Notes: a model not told the origin generated them from the sequence alone. DNA of 64,000 nucleotides from Paragonimus skrjabini miyazakii (GCA_014338405.1 JTDE01000107.1:312312-376311); one strand, 5' to 3'; shown: positions 24,060-35,767, counted from the first letter of the stretch. Numbers and translations are program-made.

Positions 24060-24310
24060 AAAGCAAACTTATTCGAAAGCTAACCCAACTGGATCGCCTT
24101 CGTTGTCCACTTAATCCACAAGTACTGAAGTTCAGCTAGAGTTGGTAGGAAGTCGGACTTGCCGAATTGATCAGACTGGATGACAGAGAATAAATTTCGC
24201 GAGCAGAATGTTCGGCAAACTATCGCCTCAGGAACGATTGACGTGTATCCGATCACTACTAATGAATAGTCTCGGTGAAACTGACCATCAATCACAGCTT
24301 CAACTTGATG
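24060..24310 (-). pseudogene. Possible Ty3/gypsy integrase core fragment
   Basis: The minus-strand frame reads HRDYSLVVIGYTSIVPEAIV, then VIQSDQFGKSDF and LAELQYL. This follows the pattern of gypsy integrase cores (LVVIDxxTKxPEAI ... VLQSDQGxxFxSxLFxEL). The first catalytic Asp position is Gly here (VIGYTS) and the frame ends soon after, so it would be dead. The match is by pattern only and short; an unrelated origin cannot be excluded. Confidence 0.45.
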
Positions 24311-26167
24311 ATTCCGTTAGCGTGGAATTAATCGAATGCGGGAACACAACAAGTGTAATTGACACGTATGGTTCGAAATGACAGTGAAACGTAAGTGCTA
24401 GGTCTCATAAGGAAGTAAAACCAAAAAGCTTCATGAAGTATAAGTGACATTCAAATTCCCTTACTCATAAATCAGTAACTGAGAAACGGAGTCTAACGGA
24501 AAAAGCGGCACCAAAAATGCATCGACATACTAAACATGCAAACAGATGGCTTTGAAATGAGATGTAACAGAACAAGAACTCTAGGTGAATGTGGAAGAGT
24601 TACCCGAATGTTACTCGAACACCATACATGCGCATGCGCAAAACAGACAAGGTGCACTGTGTTCAGACTGTGAAAGAACAAAGATGAGTGAGGAACGATG
24701 ACGAAACACGCACGCAGTTAAAGCATACGGCGTAGCTTAGGCGATAATCGAGGAACAGGATGAACGCAAACAAGAGGCGTTAAACACACACAGTTAGACA
24801 CCAACTTGATCGTTGGTGTGTAGTGAAAATGAGTAAGATTTCCAACAAAATGATGACAGTGAGATGAAGTGGTGAAAACATGGTCAAGTAGATGAAAAAG
24901 TTGCAACGAAATAGATGAAAGTGGCAAACAATATATTACCTTATTGCTTTTAGGGGCTAGCTAAATTGAGGAGGAGAAAAAAGCACGTAAATCAACAGTC
25001 GTACAGACAAGATCCTACTTAATGATTGCATTGTAAGGGAAACAATCACTTATGCCTGCAACCGTTCGGAAAACACACATGAACAAACAGTCTGAGGTGA
25101 AAAACTACAGGTTTAAATCGTTTGTTTCGAGAGCACTAATACAAATGAGATGAAATGATGACACAAAACGAAAATCTGGGACCGAACACTCTCCGTAAGT
25201 CACAATTTTATGCATATTTTGTAATTTCCATTTCTGCAGTATGTACTTGATAAGATGCAGCGAAATCAGTTCGAACAAAGATCGTGCAATATACCACTAC
25301 TAGCTTGTCTTTTCAAAAAAGATCGTAAAATAGACAGCTTTCTTAGAATACATTGCCGTAATATACATTACGAAAGGCTAGTTTGGTCACAGGTTTATAC
25401 ACGAATGAAATGACTAGCAGAAACGGTAACAAGAGAGAGAATGTTAGGACAAAAGAGCACCATGACAAGCCCGAATAAAATCGAGTGCATCGAGCACATC
25501 GAGATGTGCCCATACGCAGCAGCAGCGGATAGACGGGCTAAATGCAACAGATTTTGCGGAAGTCGCTTCCGATTCTTTGTTGACAAAGTAATGCTTTTTT
25601 GACGGTTGTTGCGTTTTGCCTTACCGCAAGTTGTTGATTTCTTAAACCATGCCTGTTTATGCTCAAGCAATGCCTAGATTCATATGACTTCTTCGCAGTT
25701 CACGACGTCACCTAGCCCCTATTTTCCTGTTTCCTATCTCAATTAACACTATTTAAGTTACATATATTTGTCTAGTCGAAATGAAAGCCCTTTTCTTAAT
25801 GAACAATTTTCCTTGTGATGTGCGAATGAAATTAATTCATCGAATTACTACTTATGTCCAATGCCTTTATCGGTTCCCTGATGAATTGAGCTTTTTGTCG
25901 CAGAAGTTACCTTTTTCGATTGGCTGTAAAAGAACTTTGACTGTTATGGTTCCGTGGTTGTCGTGCCAGACTCTAGCCTAATAAGCCGTTTTCTAAACTA
26001 ACGAGCAGCCCGCTGTTTGTTAATTTGCACCAACTTCGCATGTATTGGTCTAACGAAATAATCGCCTTTAACGCGTCGTCCATCAAATATATTGGCTCCG
26101 TTATTCGTCTGATACTTAAGCTGGATCACGTTGTAAAATTGATTTTAGATGTTGGGAAGAATTAGCG

Positions 26168-26400
26168 TTGAACCGGACTGCTTGGAGGAATACAATTCGG
26201 ACGGGCGTCCGCGAGTTCAACGAGCAGTTATTGCGCGGCCGAGAACGAAAGCGCGCGGTACGCAAGGGAACCATCGGTGCCATAGGTCGTGGTGACATGA
26301 CTATATGGCGTTGCGATGTTTGCGGCCGCAAATGCGCTGGCCGTTTTGGATTAGTAGGTCACCAACGTACTCATAATGCACCGTCGGCGAAGAGACAACG
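26168..26400 (+). pseudogene. C2H2 zinc-finger 3' end of a non-LTR retrotransposon ORF (truncated by gap)
   Basis: Reads AWRNTIRTGVREFNEQLLRG, a Lys/Arg-rich stretch, then WRCDVCGRKCAGRFGLVGHQ and RTHN: a C-x2-C-x12-H-x3-H finger. The combination of a WR-x-x-I-RTGV helix, a basic linker and a single CxxCxRxCxSRxGLxxHxRTH finger is typical of the extreme C-terminus of non-LTR (RTE/CR1-like) polyproteins in invertebrates. The frame runs into the N gap at 26401. No reverse transcriptase was recognised upstream, so it is probably a 5'-truncated copy. A host zinc-finger gene is less likely because only one finger is seen. Confidence 0.55.
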
Positions 26401-26865
26401 NNNNNNNNNNNNNNNNNNNNNNNNNNNNNNNNNNNNNNNNNNNNNNNNNNNNNNNNNNNNNNNNNNNNNNNNNNNNNNNNNNNNNNNNNNNNNNNNNNNN
26501 NNNNNNNNNNNNNNNNNNNNNNNNNNNNNNNNNNNNNNNNNNNNNNNNNNNNNNNNNNNNNNNNNNNNNNNNNNNNNNNNNNNNNNNNNNNNNNNNNNNN
26601 NNNNNNNNNNNNNNNNNNNNNNNNNNNNNNNNNNNNNNNNNNNNNNNNNNNNNNNNNNNNNNNNNNNNNNNNNNNNNNNNNNNNNNNNNNNNNNNNNNNN
26701 NNNNNNNNNNNNNNNNNNNNNNNNNNNNNNNNNNNNNNNNNNNNNNNNNNNNNNNNNNNNNNNNNNNNNNNNNNNNNNNNNNNNNNNNNNNNNNNNNNNN
26801 NNNNNNNNNNNNNNNNNNNNNNNNNNNNNNNNNNNNNNNNNNNNNNNNNNNNNNNNNNNNNNNNN
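26401..26865. other. Assembly gap (465 N)
   Basis: Run of N. It lies within the E13-E14 intron and directly abuts the zinc-finger retroelement tail, so it is probably an unresolved repeat. All long open frames crossing it are artefacts of translating N. Confidence 0.99.
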
Positions 26866-26868
26866 TGG

Positions 26869-26960
26869 TGTGTGAGTGGAACTGCAAGTGGTGCAGCGCA
26901 AGCCACTTGCGGTGATGGTTTATAGCGCAGGCGTCCCTTGGCTTCGGTCACTGTGACAGG
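26869..26960 (+). repeat. Dispersed repeat, copy B (partner at 19919-20010)
   Basis: Carries CAAGTGGTGCAGCGCAAGCC and ACTTGCGGTGAT, near-identical to the copy at 19.9 kb. Its position just right of the gap and downstream of the zinc-finger frame suggests it may be the 3' untranslated part of that element. Confidence 0.6.
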
Positions 26961-27911
26961 CTAATCCGTTTCGGATGCCGCCAACCTATATATACTATCC
27001 GGTATTCTGCCGGCTAGTTCTACACGGTCACTACATAGAATCACAACTGAGACTTGTTACGTTGTTTATGCAGTAAACACCTAAAAACCACGTGGAGTGA
27101 CAAATGCGCTACTTATGTTGTTTACTAATGTTGTATCTCGTACTGTATTGAATCATTGTCTTCAACTTTCATACTTGGACGGATTAATTTACTAACATCA
27201 CTTGAGTCATCCATTTCAAAGACATCAAATTGTCGCGTGCAATCGAAACAGGCATAGTCTGTTGATTATGCATTAGCAGATTGTGTGGAATGAACAAATG
27301 TCAGGTTGACTAATTAGCCACTGGTGAAAACCCAGTCGAAGTGATATGCATCCAAACTGTTCCATTTGTCTAACAATTGATAACAAGAATTGGCAAATAA
27401 AAACCATATTAGTTGCAGTTGTCGGGATGGTCGGCAGCATGATGATAACAATTATCGACCGCATATCAAACTGAAGTGTGGACTGGAGCACCTATGCGGA
27501 TCAATTTCGGTACTGCGCATTGGTTGGAAACCGCTCCAGCAATGATCAGTCGACAAAGCGAACAAGCCTTTACTAAAGATCTATGCGTGATTGATCGGTC
27601 AGGTTAATGTTGTGCACGAAACGAACTAGAAAAAACCGAATACGATCAAGGAATTCTTCGTAAAACATTTCCCCAGTCAGCCGTTCACTGATAATTTATG
27701 TTTCAAGTTAAGTCATCCATCTGCAGCATTCTATCACGATGGTAGCTAGAAAATCGCGAACGCCGTTACGTGTAAGTCTTGGATGTTATATGGCTAACAA
27801 TCTGTCGAAAGATTACCAGCATACCGAGGTGATCGAATGATCGTAAACAAAAGACCGATAAGTAGTTCGGAAGATCTGATAAATTAGAAGAGATCCAGTT
27901 ACGGAGAACTT

Positions 27912-27999
27912 AGACTGCCGCTGAGTTTGAACCAGCGACGGAAACACCATGCGCACACACGGCAAGTACTCTACCAACTAAGCTATGAAGCCATGCCCG
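27912..27999 (-). repeat. tRNA-like sequence / pol III promoter (SINE head or tRNA pseudogene)
   Basis: On the minus strand: TAGCTTAGTTGGTAGAGTAC (box A, T-R-G-C-x-x-A-G-Y-x-G-G type) and, about 40 bases on, GGTTCAAACTC (box B). The spacing and both boxes are those of a tRNA gene. The middle (TTGCCGTGTGTGCGCATGG) does not form a normal anticodon arm and the ends do not pair as a clean acceptor stem. I therefore call it a tRNA pseudogene or the head of a second SINE family, not a working tRNA. Confidence 0.6.
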
Positions 28000-29333
28000 A
28001 AGCCCAAAAATTTTACATTTCAACTCAGTGATCTACCGAACTCACTGTGTCATGTGGAGTCCACCAAATGATTAATCCATCAGTTCACTCTGGAATTCAC
28101 CGCCTCCGATGGGTATTGAAACTGTACAACTAACTGTATTGTTGTTAGTGCACATAGCCCCATTCTGGCCGAATTCCGGATTTTCCGCAACCGGGTCTTT
28201 TTTAACTCCACACATCTGCCAAAGTACTTAATAGTAATAAAATCACAATGCTCATCGGTAGCGTTCGTGCATTGCAGCGTGAACTGATCGAGAAATCTTA
28301 CTTAAACAGTGGGTTCTCTGCCTGATTTCATGAATTCCATACACATAGTGGACTGAGTGAGTAACCGAGTCCAAATGTGAAATTTCTGAACTTATCACGT
28401 GGCTTCGTACATCAGGTGGAAGAGCACTTGCCACCTCTGGACATGCTGTCTATATCGTTGGCACTAATCCACCCGGAGTCCAAATTTTTCGTGATTGGTT
28501 CTCTTCGGATCAACCAGTTGTAAGCAGACTGTTGTTCGATGCATTAGTACATGACAAGTAAAAAGCACGAGCTAACTGGAATCTCAGAAACTAACTGAAA
28601 AGTAGCCAACTGACATCTAGGAGACCATCTAAGTAACTTACAGAAATGTAAATATTTCTGGTGGACATCTTTCACCCCGTTGTTAGCTAACACTACAAAA
28701 TGGACAGTAAGGCAGCTCAGACAACGTTTCAGTCAAAATCCTGTTAAAAACAGCAGATATGTGTGACTCTTCGGAATGAGGCAGCCCGACTTATTCCAAC
28801 CCTCATATTGCCCTCATACTACCAGGAGAGCGTAGTGCGACAGATCTCTACCCACTGACCCCGTCAGTATGATCAGTACACTATCCAGTTTAATCAAAGA
28901 GATCATTTAGACGCGCAAGCCGGCTCACAATATGAACGGCCAGTCCAATTTTCAGAGACGCACTTAATTAAACAGCTAGTCATGAACAGCACCACCATTG
29001 TTCGCAATTATCAGAAATTAACAAAGTTTGAATGACCATAAAGGTGCGAACAGAGATGAATGTTGATAGTATTTAGTGCGGGCATAAACGTATCCAGCAC
29101 TGGTTGGACTCAGCGTAAAAGCACATAAGCACAGTAGTATATGACAAGATCGAAAGCATATGCTCGACTGCTGACAGCGACTGTGGTGAGCAGATGTAAC
29201 ACCCGAACGTAATTCAATCTGGGGTTCGACAAGAATGTGAGGATAAAAATGTATTGCAAACAACGAAACCGAACGGTAGAAGAACAGTTGGGTAGTATTG
29301 ACACGTTACACGTTACGTGAGATGCTGAAGCAT

Positions 29334-29358
29334 TATATATATATATATATATATATAT
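29334..29358. repeat. AT dinucleotide microsatellite
   Basis: About 12 uninterrupted TA/AT units. Intronic. Confidence 0.97.
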
Positions 29359-31641
29359 CGTAATTGAGGCGCGTGCGTTGAACAGGCGTCAAATTGCTTA
29401 ATGGAAGTCAGCGAAGTAACTAACGACCAGACAACTGTCAGCAGAAAACAAACCCAAACACAGGCACGCACATCATGATTAGATAACAGGAAAGAAGCAA
29501 AATAGTGAGGACATTTGAAAAACGGCAGTTACATGCTATTCAATTTTAACAAACCGTTTGATAGGGAGGGTCTTGAAACGTCACCATAGCTGGATACCGA
29601 CATGTATCGAATGGTTGTCCTTGTGGCTGTGAGTTCACTGAGTCATTGAAATGTGCACGACAAAAGTTGAAAAGAGACGGTTCAGACAGGGAGCAATGCA
29701 CCGTTCGCTCTTCTGTGCAGGCTTCAGCAAATAAGGCTATGATGTCTTCAAATGACCTGACGACGAAAAGGTGTCGTAAAACAAAAATCTGTAAGCTGAA
29801 GTGAAAGAACCGTATCGCTAAAATTCGAACAAACTACTGGCGTTCTGAGTATACCATATTTGTGACAGCAAACTTAAATGACACCCTGTGTCTAAACATT
29901 CACGCGACTAATGTGTAGGAGACATGAACAGACGGCGCCACTGACCTTGCATGCATTGACTTTGAGTTTCACCGGCTTAAATGGGTTTGAGTTGTTCTCG
30001 CTCTGATTTGCCAACTGGTCGGATGCGTAAGACACGTGACTATCGTTCGAATATATACTAATCAGAAGCTTAAGCGGTTTTTCTTCTCGTCACTCTGGGC
30101 AAAGCAGAGGTATATTATTGACAATGGAAACGATTCCGAGGGTTTAAATTAAAGCATTGCGGCAGAACACACAGATGTTGATGTAAATACTGTATACACA
30201 GAACAAACTCGTTGAAACTCTGACAGAAAAACGGAGCAATATTCAACGCACCCGTCCGGCTCATCAGGATTAATCAACGACAACCTCGCGGAATTGCCAT
30301 ATGGGCGAGAGTCAGAGATACCGTTCGAATCATGGTGCATAGGAGTTTGAGATATATTCACTGTGGATTACGCAGCTCAAGCAGGTAGTGGCAAAGTGAG
30401 ATTACTGATGAGAAACTTGGTGCGGCTGAACATCAGAGGTACGTTAATTTAATTCTGCTCCAAAAACTAATACATATAAGCTCTGCAAAGCAATAAAGTG
30501 TCTTATACAAATACCCAGCGGATTCTATACTCGACACAAATGATTGCAAGTCAAGAAACAGGAATCGGAAGACTTCGTGTACTATGTTGACAAAATTGAG
30601 TTCGAGACCGAACAGTTCAGCCCTACAGATAAGTTCAAATGGTTGTTTTTTGGTGAATGGACTCCAGTCACCGTCTAACGCTGACATCCGAAACCGCATT
30701 CTGCTGCAGCTGAACAGTTCCTCAGGGCTAACTTTTCAGATTACCACAAAGGAATAGCAAGGGTTGACTAATATAAAAAGTGACACCGAATTGATAGCAA
30801 AAAACGCACAAGTCAAACAGGTTAATCAACCACAATTTGTACCAAAAGCATCATGACCACGAGTTTCCATCTCCCGTCCCTTTCTCAACCGTCAGCAAAA
30901 ACCTCATACTGCATATTGGAAATATGGGGGGATCGGCATTCTATGAAAGGTTATTCGTATATAAGCCGAACTTGTAATCTGCGTGATTGAAGAGTACATG
31001 AGCAGAAATATCTACGATTATCATTGGTTTTCCATCGATAGTCCATTCTGAATCTGTTTCAGACAGTGCTATTACCACACAATGTCCACGAGAAGTGTTG
31101 GGATTCCCAGAGCCTCAACCAACTTGTAGAGCATTTCTGGTGTTCAAATGATTATTGCAGGGGCGGTTGATCGCGTACGCGATTTTCACGTCCGCATATC
31201 TTCCACACCGGTCCACGTCAAAAACGATTGTACACGCAATCCAGCTAGCATTCATTAAATATAGAAATTGAAACGTTGAAATATCCTTGTTGCTCGATTT
31301 TATAATTCGGCTGTCAGAGATAATGACTTTTCTCATCATATGAATTATGAGGAAAATGCACTGATCTCCAGCATTCTACTCATACTTCTCATCGCTCAGC
31401 TACAACGGGAAAATACCAGTTTTCCTAATAGTCTTAGATTATGCACAATAACAAAAACGAAAGTGTATTTAAAGCAAGACGGAAAAGCTGTCTTTCGGAC
31501 TAAACGACCAGTGCCATAGGTTTTCACTGTTCAAGTCAGTAAAGAACTCGATCGTACAGAGAGAGTGAGTTCCATTATCTCAAATAAATAGTCAGCAGTG
31601 AACGACGGCCCCAGTCACAGTACCTGCTGGTCAGACTAAAG

Positions 31642-31667
31642 GTTGTTGTTGTTGATGATGATGATGA
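31642..31667. repeat. Adjacent GTT and GAT triplet microsatellites
   Basis: A short (GTT)n run passes directly into (GAT)n. GATGAT-type runs also end the RTE tails in this window, so this may mark the end of an old copy whose body is no longer recognisable, just upstream of the gypsy remnant. Confidence 0.85.
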
Positions 31668-31779
31668 GTCCTGAAAAAGTCGAACGGGTCACCCCGTATC
31701 TGCACAGAGTTTTCTGCGCGTTTAAATGATGCAGCCGAACCCCAACCGATAATCTCTTCTGGTGACTGAGAACTCCTTC

Positions 31780-32380
31780 ACAAAACACAATGGCGGGCGC
31801 TGACTTTCGAAAGTTTATTTCTCAGAGGACCATCTACGAGTTCAAGTTGACGATTGGTAATAGCAAATGTTAGCAATAAGTACGTGTAAAGTGGACTACC
31901 GTTTGAGGCAGTGTGCTTCGGTGTTTCTGTAACAATCATGGATACAATACTTTCCGGTATTTTATTCGTTACCACTTATATGGATGGTAACATAATTGTC
32001 AACCACAACGTCGAGGAACATTTCGGTCACTTAAGCGAATTTACGAATCGTATGGGGCAATTTGGACTTCAAATTCTTATGGAAAAGCGCCCCTGTTACT
32101 CTCGCAATTCCTGTTACTTGGGCAGCGGACAACATTTAGACCCAAATAAAGCTAGTCATTTGTGAAGTACCATCACCCACCTGCATCAGCAAGTGAGCAA
32201 TGATGAGGGTTGGAAGTGGACAGTTGAGAATGAGAACCAAGCCAGTTTGCTTGTTCAGTCTTTTGGGATGCGCAGACTTCAGTAGTTGCGTCAAGTACAA
32301 GAAATGTCCGCTAATTGCCTGCCATGTCGAACACTGTTTGCTGGTGTCCTAGCTGAAAAACGTAAAATTATTGCCGGAAA
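31780..32380 (+). pseudogene. Ty3/gypsy LTR retrotransposon reverse transcriptase remnant
   Basis: The best frame (31911-32165) reads VTIMDTILSGILFVTTYMDG then NIIVNHNVEEHFGHLSEFTN and MGQFGLQILMEK. It matches the gypsy RT pattern IMDxxLxGIxFVxxYLDDIIVxxxxxEEHxxHLxxVxxRLxxxGLxL. Upstream pieces in other frames (QVDDW, MLAIST, SGLPFEAV) fit the preceding RT block, and downstream EGWKWTVENEN fits the post-RT WxWT motif. The catalytic Y-x-D-D box is YMDG, and frameshifts and stops break the rest, so the copy is inactive. Orientation is antisense to ACC. Confidence 0.75.
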
Positions 32381-33086
32381 ATCGATTACCTGGCATATAG
32401 CAACAAAAACAGCCACCGGTAGCTAGGGTCGTTTCCAGACCTGTGACTCACGTGATCCACATAATCTGTGATTGAAAACACAACGAGATAAGACAGCTAA
32501 TCGGGTTCAGCGGCATTAAGGTTGTTTGTGTTTGACAGAAGTGTCTGCGAAACATGCAACTGAAAAAGCGGAGCATCGAAATCCACAGGAACCTTAGCTT
32601 GAATCCTTCCTTTCAACTAAAAACTAAGGATTGGTTTCTCCTCATGGCAGTTACGCATCGATGACGTAGTTGGCGCTGATGACGACACTCAGGAAAGAAA
32701 CAGCCAAATTTTGCCATAAAGACCTTATGGTAACCTATTAATTGTAGTGAACTCTGAGCCTCAAATAGAAAACCATTGCTTCTGTTCGTTCGATGTAAAA
32801 AAAAAGCAAATGGATACGAAAAAGTGCTACATGCAGAATGAATAAGTCAGTATAAAAGAGAATCGTAGTGTTCACCAAATCATTCAGGTTAGTAACAATT
32901 GCATTCGATGAATAAGATGATCATCGTCTTAATTTTCACCGGCTACAACGTGGAGTATGCAAAACAGTCCGGTGCTATAAAATGACAGCCGCAATCAACC
33001 GAAATGGTTAACAGCAGTGATTATAACCTAAATATAACCCAAATATTATTATTTTCGAGTGGTCAGAATGTACCGGTTACCCTGTT

Positions 33087-33130
33087 TAAGTAATCCACTT
33101 AAGTAATCCACTAAGTAATCCACTTAATCC
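33087..33130. repeat. Short tandem repeat, unit ~13 bp
   Basis: Three to four copies of TAAGTAATCCACT with a one-base length difference between units, about 100 bases downstream (on the gene strand) of the inferred exon 13 donor. Confidence 0.9.
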
Positions 33131-33228
33131 GATTATCTGAAACTGTTTACTGTCACAGTCGAGTTTATTTAGTCAGCTTTCCTCAACAACCCAAATAAGT
33201 TATTCCAAACTGGATAGAAATGTCACAC

Positions 33229-33643
33229 AAATATGTGGACAGAAGTAGCATACTCTTCAAATTCATCCAGTGAGTTGAACGCAGCCATCGCTCCCATGCG
33301 TTCGCCTGTCGGAGAAACCAGGTCAATATTGGCCAAACTCCGTGCACCTGTAGTGGTCACCAGCCGGGTGGGGCTGTCAGGACGGTTGTCGCCAGTGGCT
33401 GATTGAGCTACAGAAACCGTGGGCGACCAATGGACAGTTGAAGTTCGATCTGAGCCGTCCACATTGGGCACAGCCGATGAGGAAGGATGTTGGAGCAACA
33501 CCGAATTTTCCAACTGCTTTTCATCGGTGCACGTCGAATTTACGGCGATAAACCGGGCTGATGGAATACAGGTAGGTACGTATGTGGCGTTGATTGCATC
33601 AAAGCCGACTGTGTTCGAACTCTTTCTAAAGTGGGGCTGGTCG
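33229..33643 (-). CDS. ACC: Acetyl-CoA carboxylase exon 13 (central domain, long variable loop)
   Basis: Acceptor ACTTTCAG; entry in phase 2 rebuilds Ser from exon 12 (AG) plus C. Reads SDQPHFRKSSNTVGFDAINA, a long stretch rich in Ser, Thr and Asn, then SPTGERMGAMAAFNSLDEFE and EY. The RMGAMAAFNSLDEFEEY block matches human RMGGMVSFRTFEDFVRI. The preceding loop is about 80 residues longer than in human; in other ACCs this part of the central domain is a flexible, phosphorylated loop. The 3' end is inferred: TTT|GTGTGA gives phase 0 as exon 14 requires, but it is a weak donor. Confidence 0.85.
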
Positions 33644-34865
33644 CTGAAAGTAAAAAAAAACAGGATGGGCAACCATAACATTTGTCACACTCAGGTTAGT
33701 TTTAGGAAAACCGGACAGCATTTGAAATGAAGACAAAATCTCAATATTAAAGTCTGAGTCCCCTCATTGTAAACAGAATGTTATAGCTTAAAGGTTGGCA
33801 CACTGAAAGACTTCTTGCTGATACATGTAGTGGACAGTAAGTGATTGCCTGCAAAACAGAAACTGAAAGTCAGTATTCATCCAATGACATTAACCAGTTC
33901 AAGCATGTGTCCAAGAACAGCCACATTTTAAGATCACCAGCGAAATAACGATAAGTGAACGGTTTAATTACAAGAAATATAAATTTTAAAAGGACCGCCA
34001 GAAGCCTTGAACATTAAATACTGGTATAAGTACAGCCGAATTAGTCTGGACAGCATGAATTATGAGTTTTTGTGCGCGCATAAACCAGGTGTCCGCCAAA
34101 AACCTTTTGAACATTAGTAAGAAATAGAGATGTTTATAAACAAACACATTTACTCAACCATAAAACAACACAGAGACAACATTTGTTCTATTAAAATACG
34201 CACGAAAAATTTGCTAAAAGTTATAGATTCCAAAAGTATTCATTTCGTTTCGAGAAGGTGGTATGCTCCAACACCAAAGAAAATATATGCGTTATCATCA
34301 CTTTAATGAAGTAAAGGCGAGTGAGCAAAGAGGGTCAAGCGTGATAACAGTGCTTAAGGCTATGCACTTGAGAAATTACTAGGCAAAATAAGGGTGGACG
34401 AGCCACAAAATGGGCACGACAGTTGCTGAATTGGAGCGCTTTGTCATACGAACACGAATATGCCGCGATCACCATCAGATCAGTTAACGGTTACCGTAAT
34501 AATGGACGACCTCAGTAATGGACACGATTGTGTCAGGAACAGCGACACGATTGTCTACACTGACCCGATAAACACGACGATCTATTCGTCCTCGATTTGT
34601 TCAGCTTACAAAGTAGCCTGACTTTGACAATAGAATCCACCAGTGTTACTTTCCATAGAACAGTTCAGCTGCAACAGCAGCAATCTTTTAGCAAAAAAAG
34701 CAAACCGACTCGTTTCTTTTGATGAGTACCTCGAGTACTCAGACACCAAATAAGAACGGCGATGATCCCAACAACACGCTGCGTTGGATTTTCGTCAACC
34801 GACCGCTACCAACTCAAAACATTCGTATGATCAGTCAAGACAAACTAAGCATCACACGAAAAGAT

Positions 34866-34950
34866 CTTCATCATCATCATATCAGCCATGAGCGTTACCA
34901 AAAGGTACTGTGGCTCGGGCTGCCTCTCACTTCAACAGTGACAACAGGCT
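34866..34950 (+). repeat. Dispersed repeat, copy B (partner at 9704-9790)
   Basis: See copy A. Here the order is CATCATCATCATAT, GCGTTACCAAAAGGTACTGT, CTCGGGCTGCC, TTCAACAGTGAC. Confidence 0.5.
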
Positions 34951-35221
34951 ACGTAAGAGAGCCATACCAAACATGAGACCAATCGATCACATCGTAACCA
35001 TAAGTCAGACAGAGGTAACTAGACTCAATCAGGTCAGTCTAATTACCGCAGTGTGTCAAGCAAGTTGAACGCTTTGAAAATATGTGTCTGTTAAACTCGA
35101 AAGACAGACATGCGCACTTGAAAACATATGGCACAGATTAAGTAAGAACACAAAAACCGGAGTTAACCGGGAAGTTACTGTGTCCCCCATCAAATCCATC
35201 GGGTAATCTAAGCATTACTCA

Positions 35222-35480
35222 CAGGCGAGTGCGGCCAAGCGTTCACATATGAAGATTCAGTCGTGCCTAATGTGAGGCCAATGGAACAGTGGTCAACACG
35301 GTTGCCTCATGAAAGCGTAATCGAAGTTCTAGTCCGGGTCGTGACAAAGATATGCACTACTGACGAGCTCTAATAAGAGCGAGGTTAGCGAATGGTGATT
35401 TCTTTCCGAATAGACTGACTGGATTGACTACGAGAACGTAAAAGCTGCGTAAAGCTGGTGGTGCGTTTACCGCGTTTGAG
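35222..35480 (+). repeat. tRNA-derived SINE, copy 3
   Basis: Box A TGGAACAGTGG (35282-35292) and box B-like AGTTCTAGTCC (35325-35335), flanked 5' by GTTCACATATGA and CTAATGTGAGG exactly as in the 5.0-kb copy, then ATATGCACTACTGACGAGCT. The 3' part is more diverged. It sits about 170 bases from exon 12. Confidence 0.75.
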
Positions 35481-35645
35481 AATGCTGTTTCTGTCGCTGA
35501 CTCGAATGCAACCGAAGTCCAGAATTCTCGCAGTTAGGTCTCCTCTGAAGTAAGACCTGCATTAATTACGGTATGAAACTGAAGATATGCTACTGAGTAA
35601 ACTAGACACGACAGTTTATAATGATTGTCAGCAAATCTCGCTTAC

Positions 35646-35767
35646 CTGGTCAAGCAGTGTGCGCTTGGAAGTGTGAAACGGAAGGGTACAAAAGAGGCAC
35701 CGTTCGGCAGTTGGATGTGTTGAATGCTGGTTAATTCGTAGGCAGTGTATGCGCGTCTGATATAGAC
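35646..35767 (-). CDS. ACC: Acetyl-CoA carboxylase exon 12 (central domain)
   Basis: 122 bases, phase 0 to 2, acceptor CTTATAG, donor GTAAGC. Reads VYIRRAYTAYELTSIQHIQL, PNGASFVPFRFTLPSAHCLT then part of R/S. Human: [20 protein letters not shown] and CVVEFQFMLPTSHPN. The exon is not in the longest open frame of the locus, but the protein match and both splice sites are unambiguous. Confidence 0.95.

Larger units (their letters stand above)
23679..33228. other. Large intron E13-E14 (9.5 kb) with several element remnants
   Basis: Contains a possible gypsy integrase fragment (24.1 kb, minus), a C2H2 zinc-finger tail (26.17 kb, plus) cut by the 465-N gap, a dispersed repeat (26.87 kb), a tRNA-like pol III segment (27.91 kb, minus), an AT microsatellite (29.33 kb), a gypsy reverse transcriptase remnant (31.8 kb, plus) and a short tandem repeat (33.09 kb). 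Other stretches show no recognisable features. Confidence 0.65.

Noticed and set aside
26168..26951. Several long open frames across 26301-26951 on both strands
   Set aside because: They consist mostly of translated N from the assembly gap; only the zinc-finger part left of 26400 is real sequence.
28252..28560. Minus-strand frame with ASALPPDVRSHVISSEISHL, loosely like a gypsy gag (ALPPDV motif)
   Set aside because: The match is one short motif; the rest does not follow the gag pattern, so I did not call it.
33419..33730. Plus-strand open frame opposite exon 13
   Set aside because: Antisense of a low-complexity Ser/Thr-rich exon, which often gives long shadow frames.
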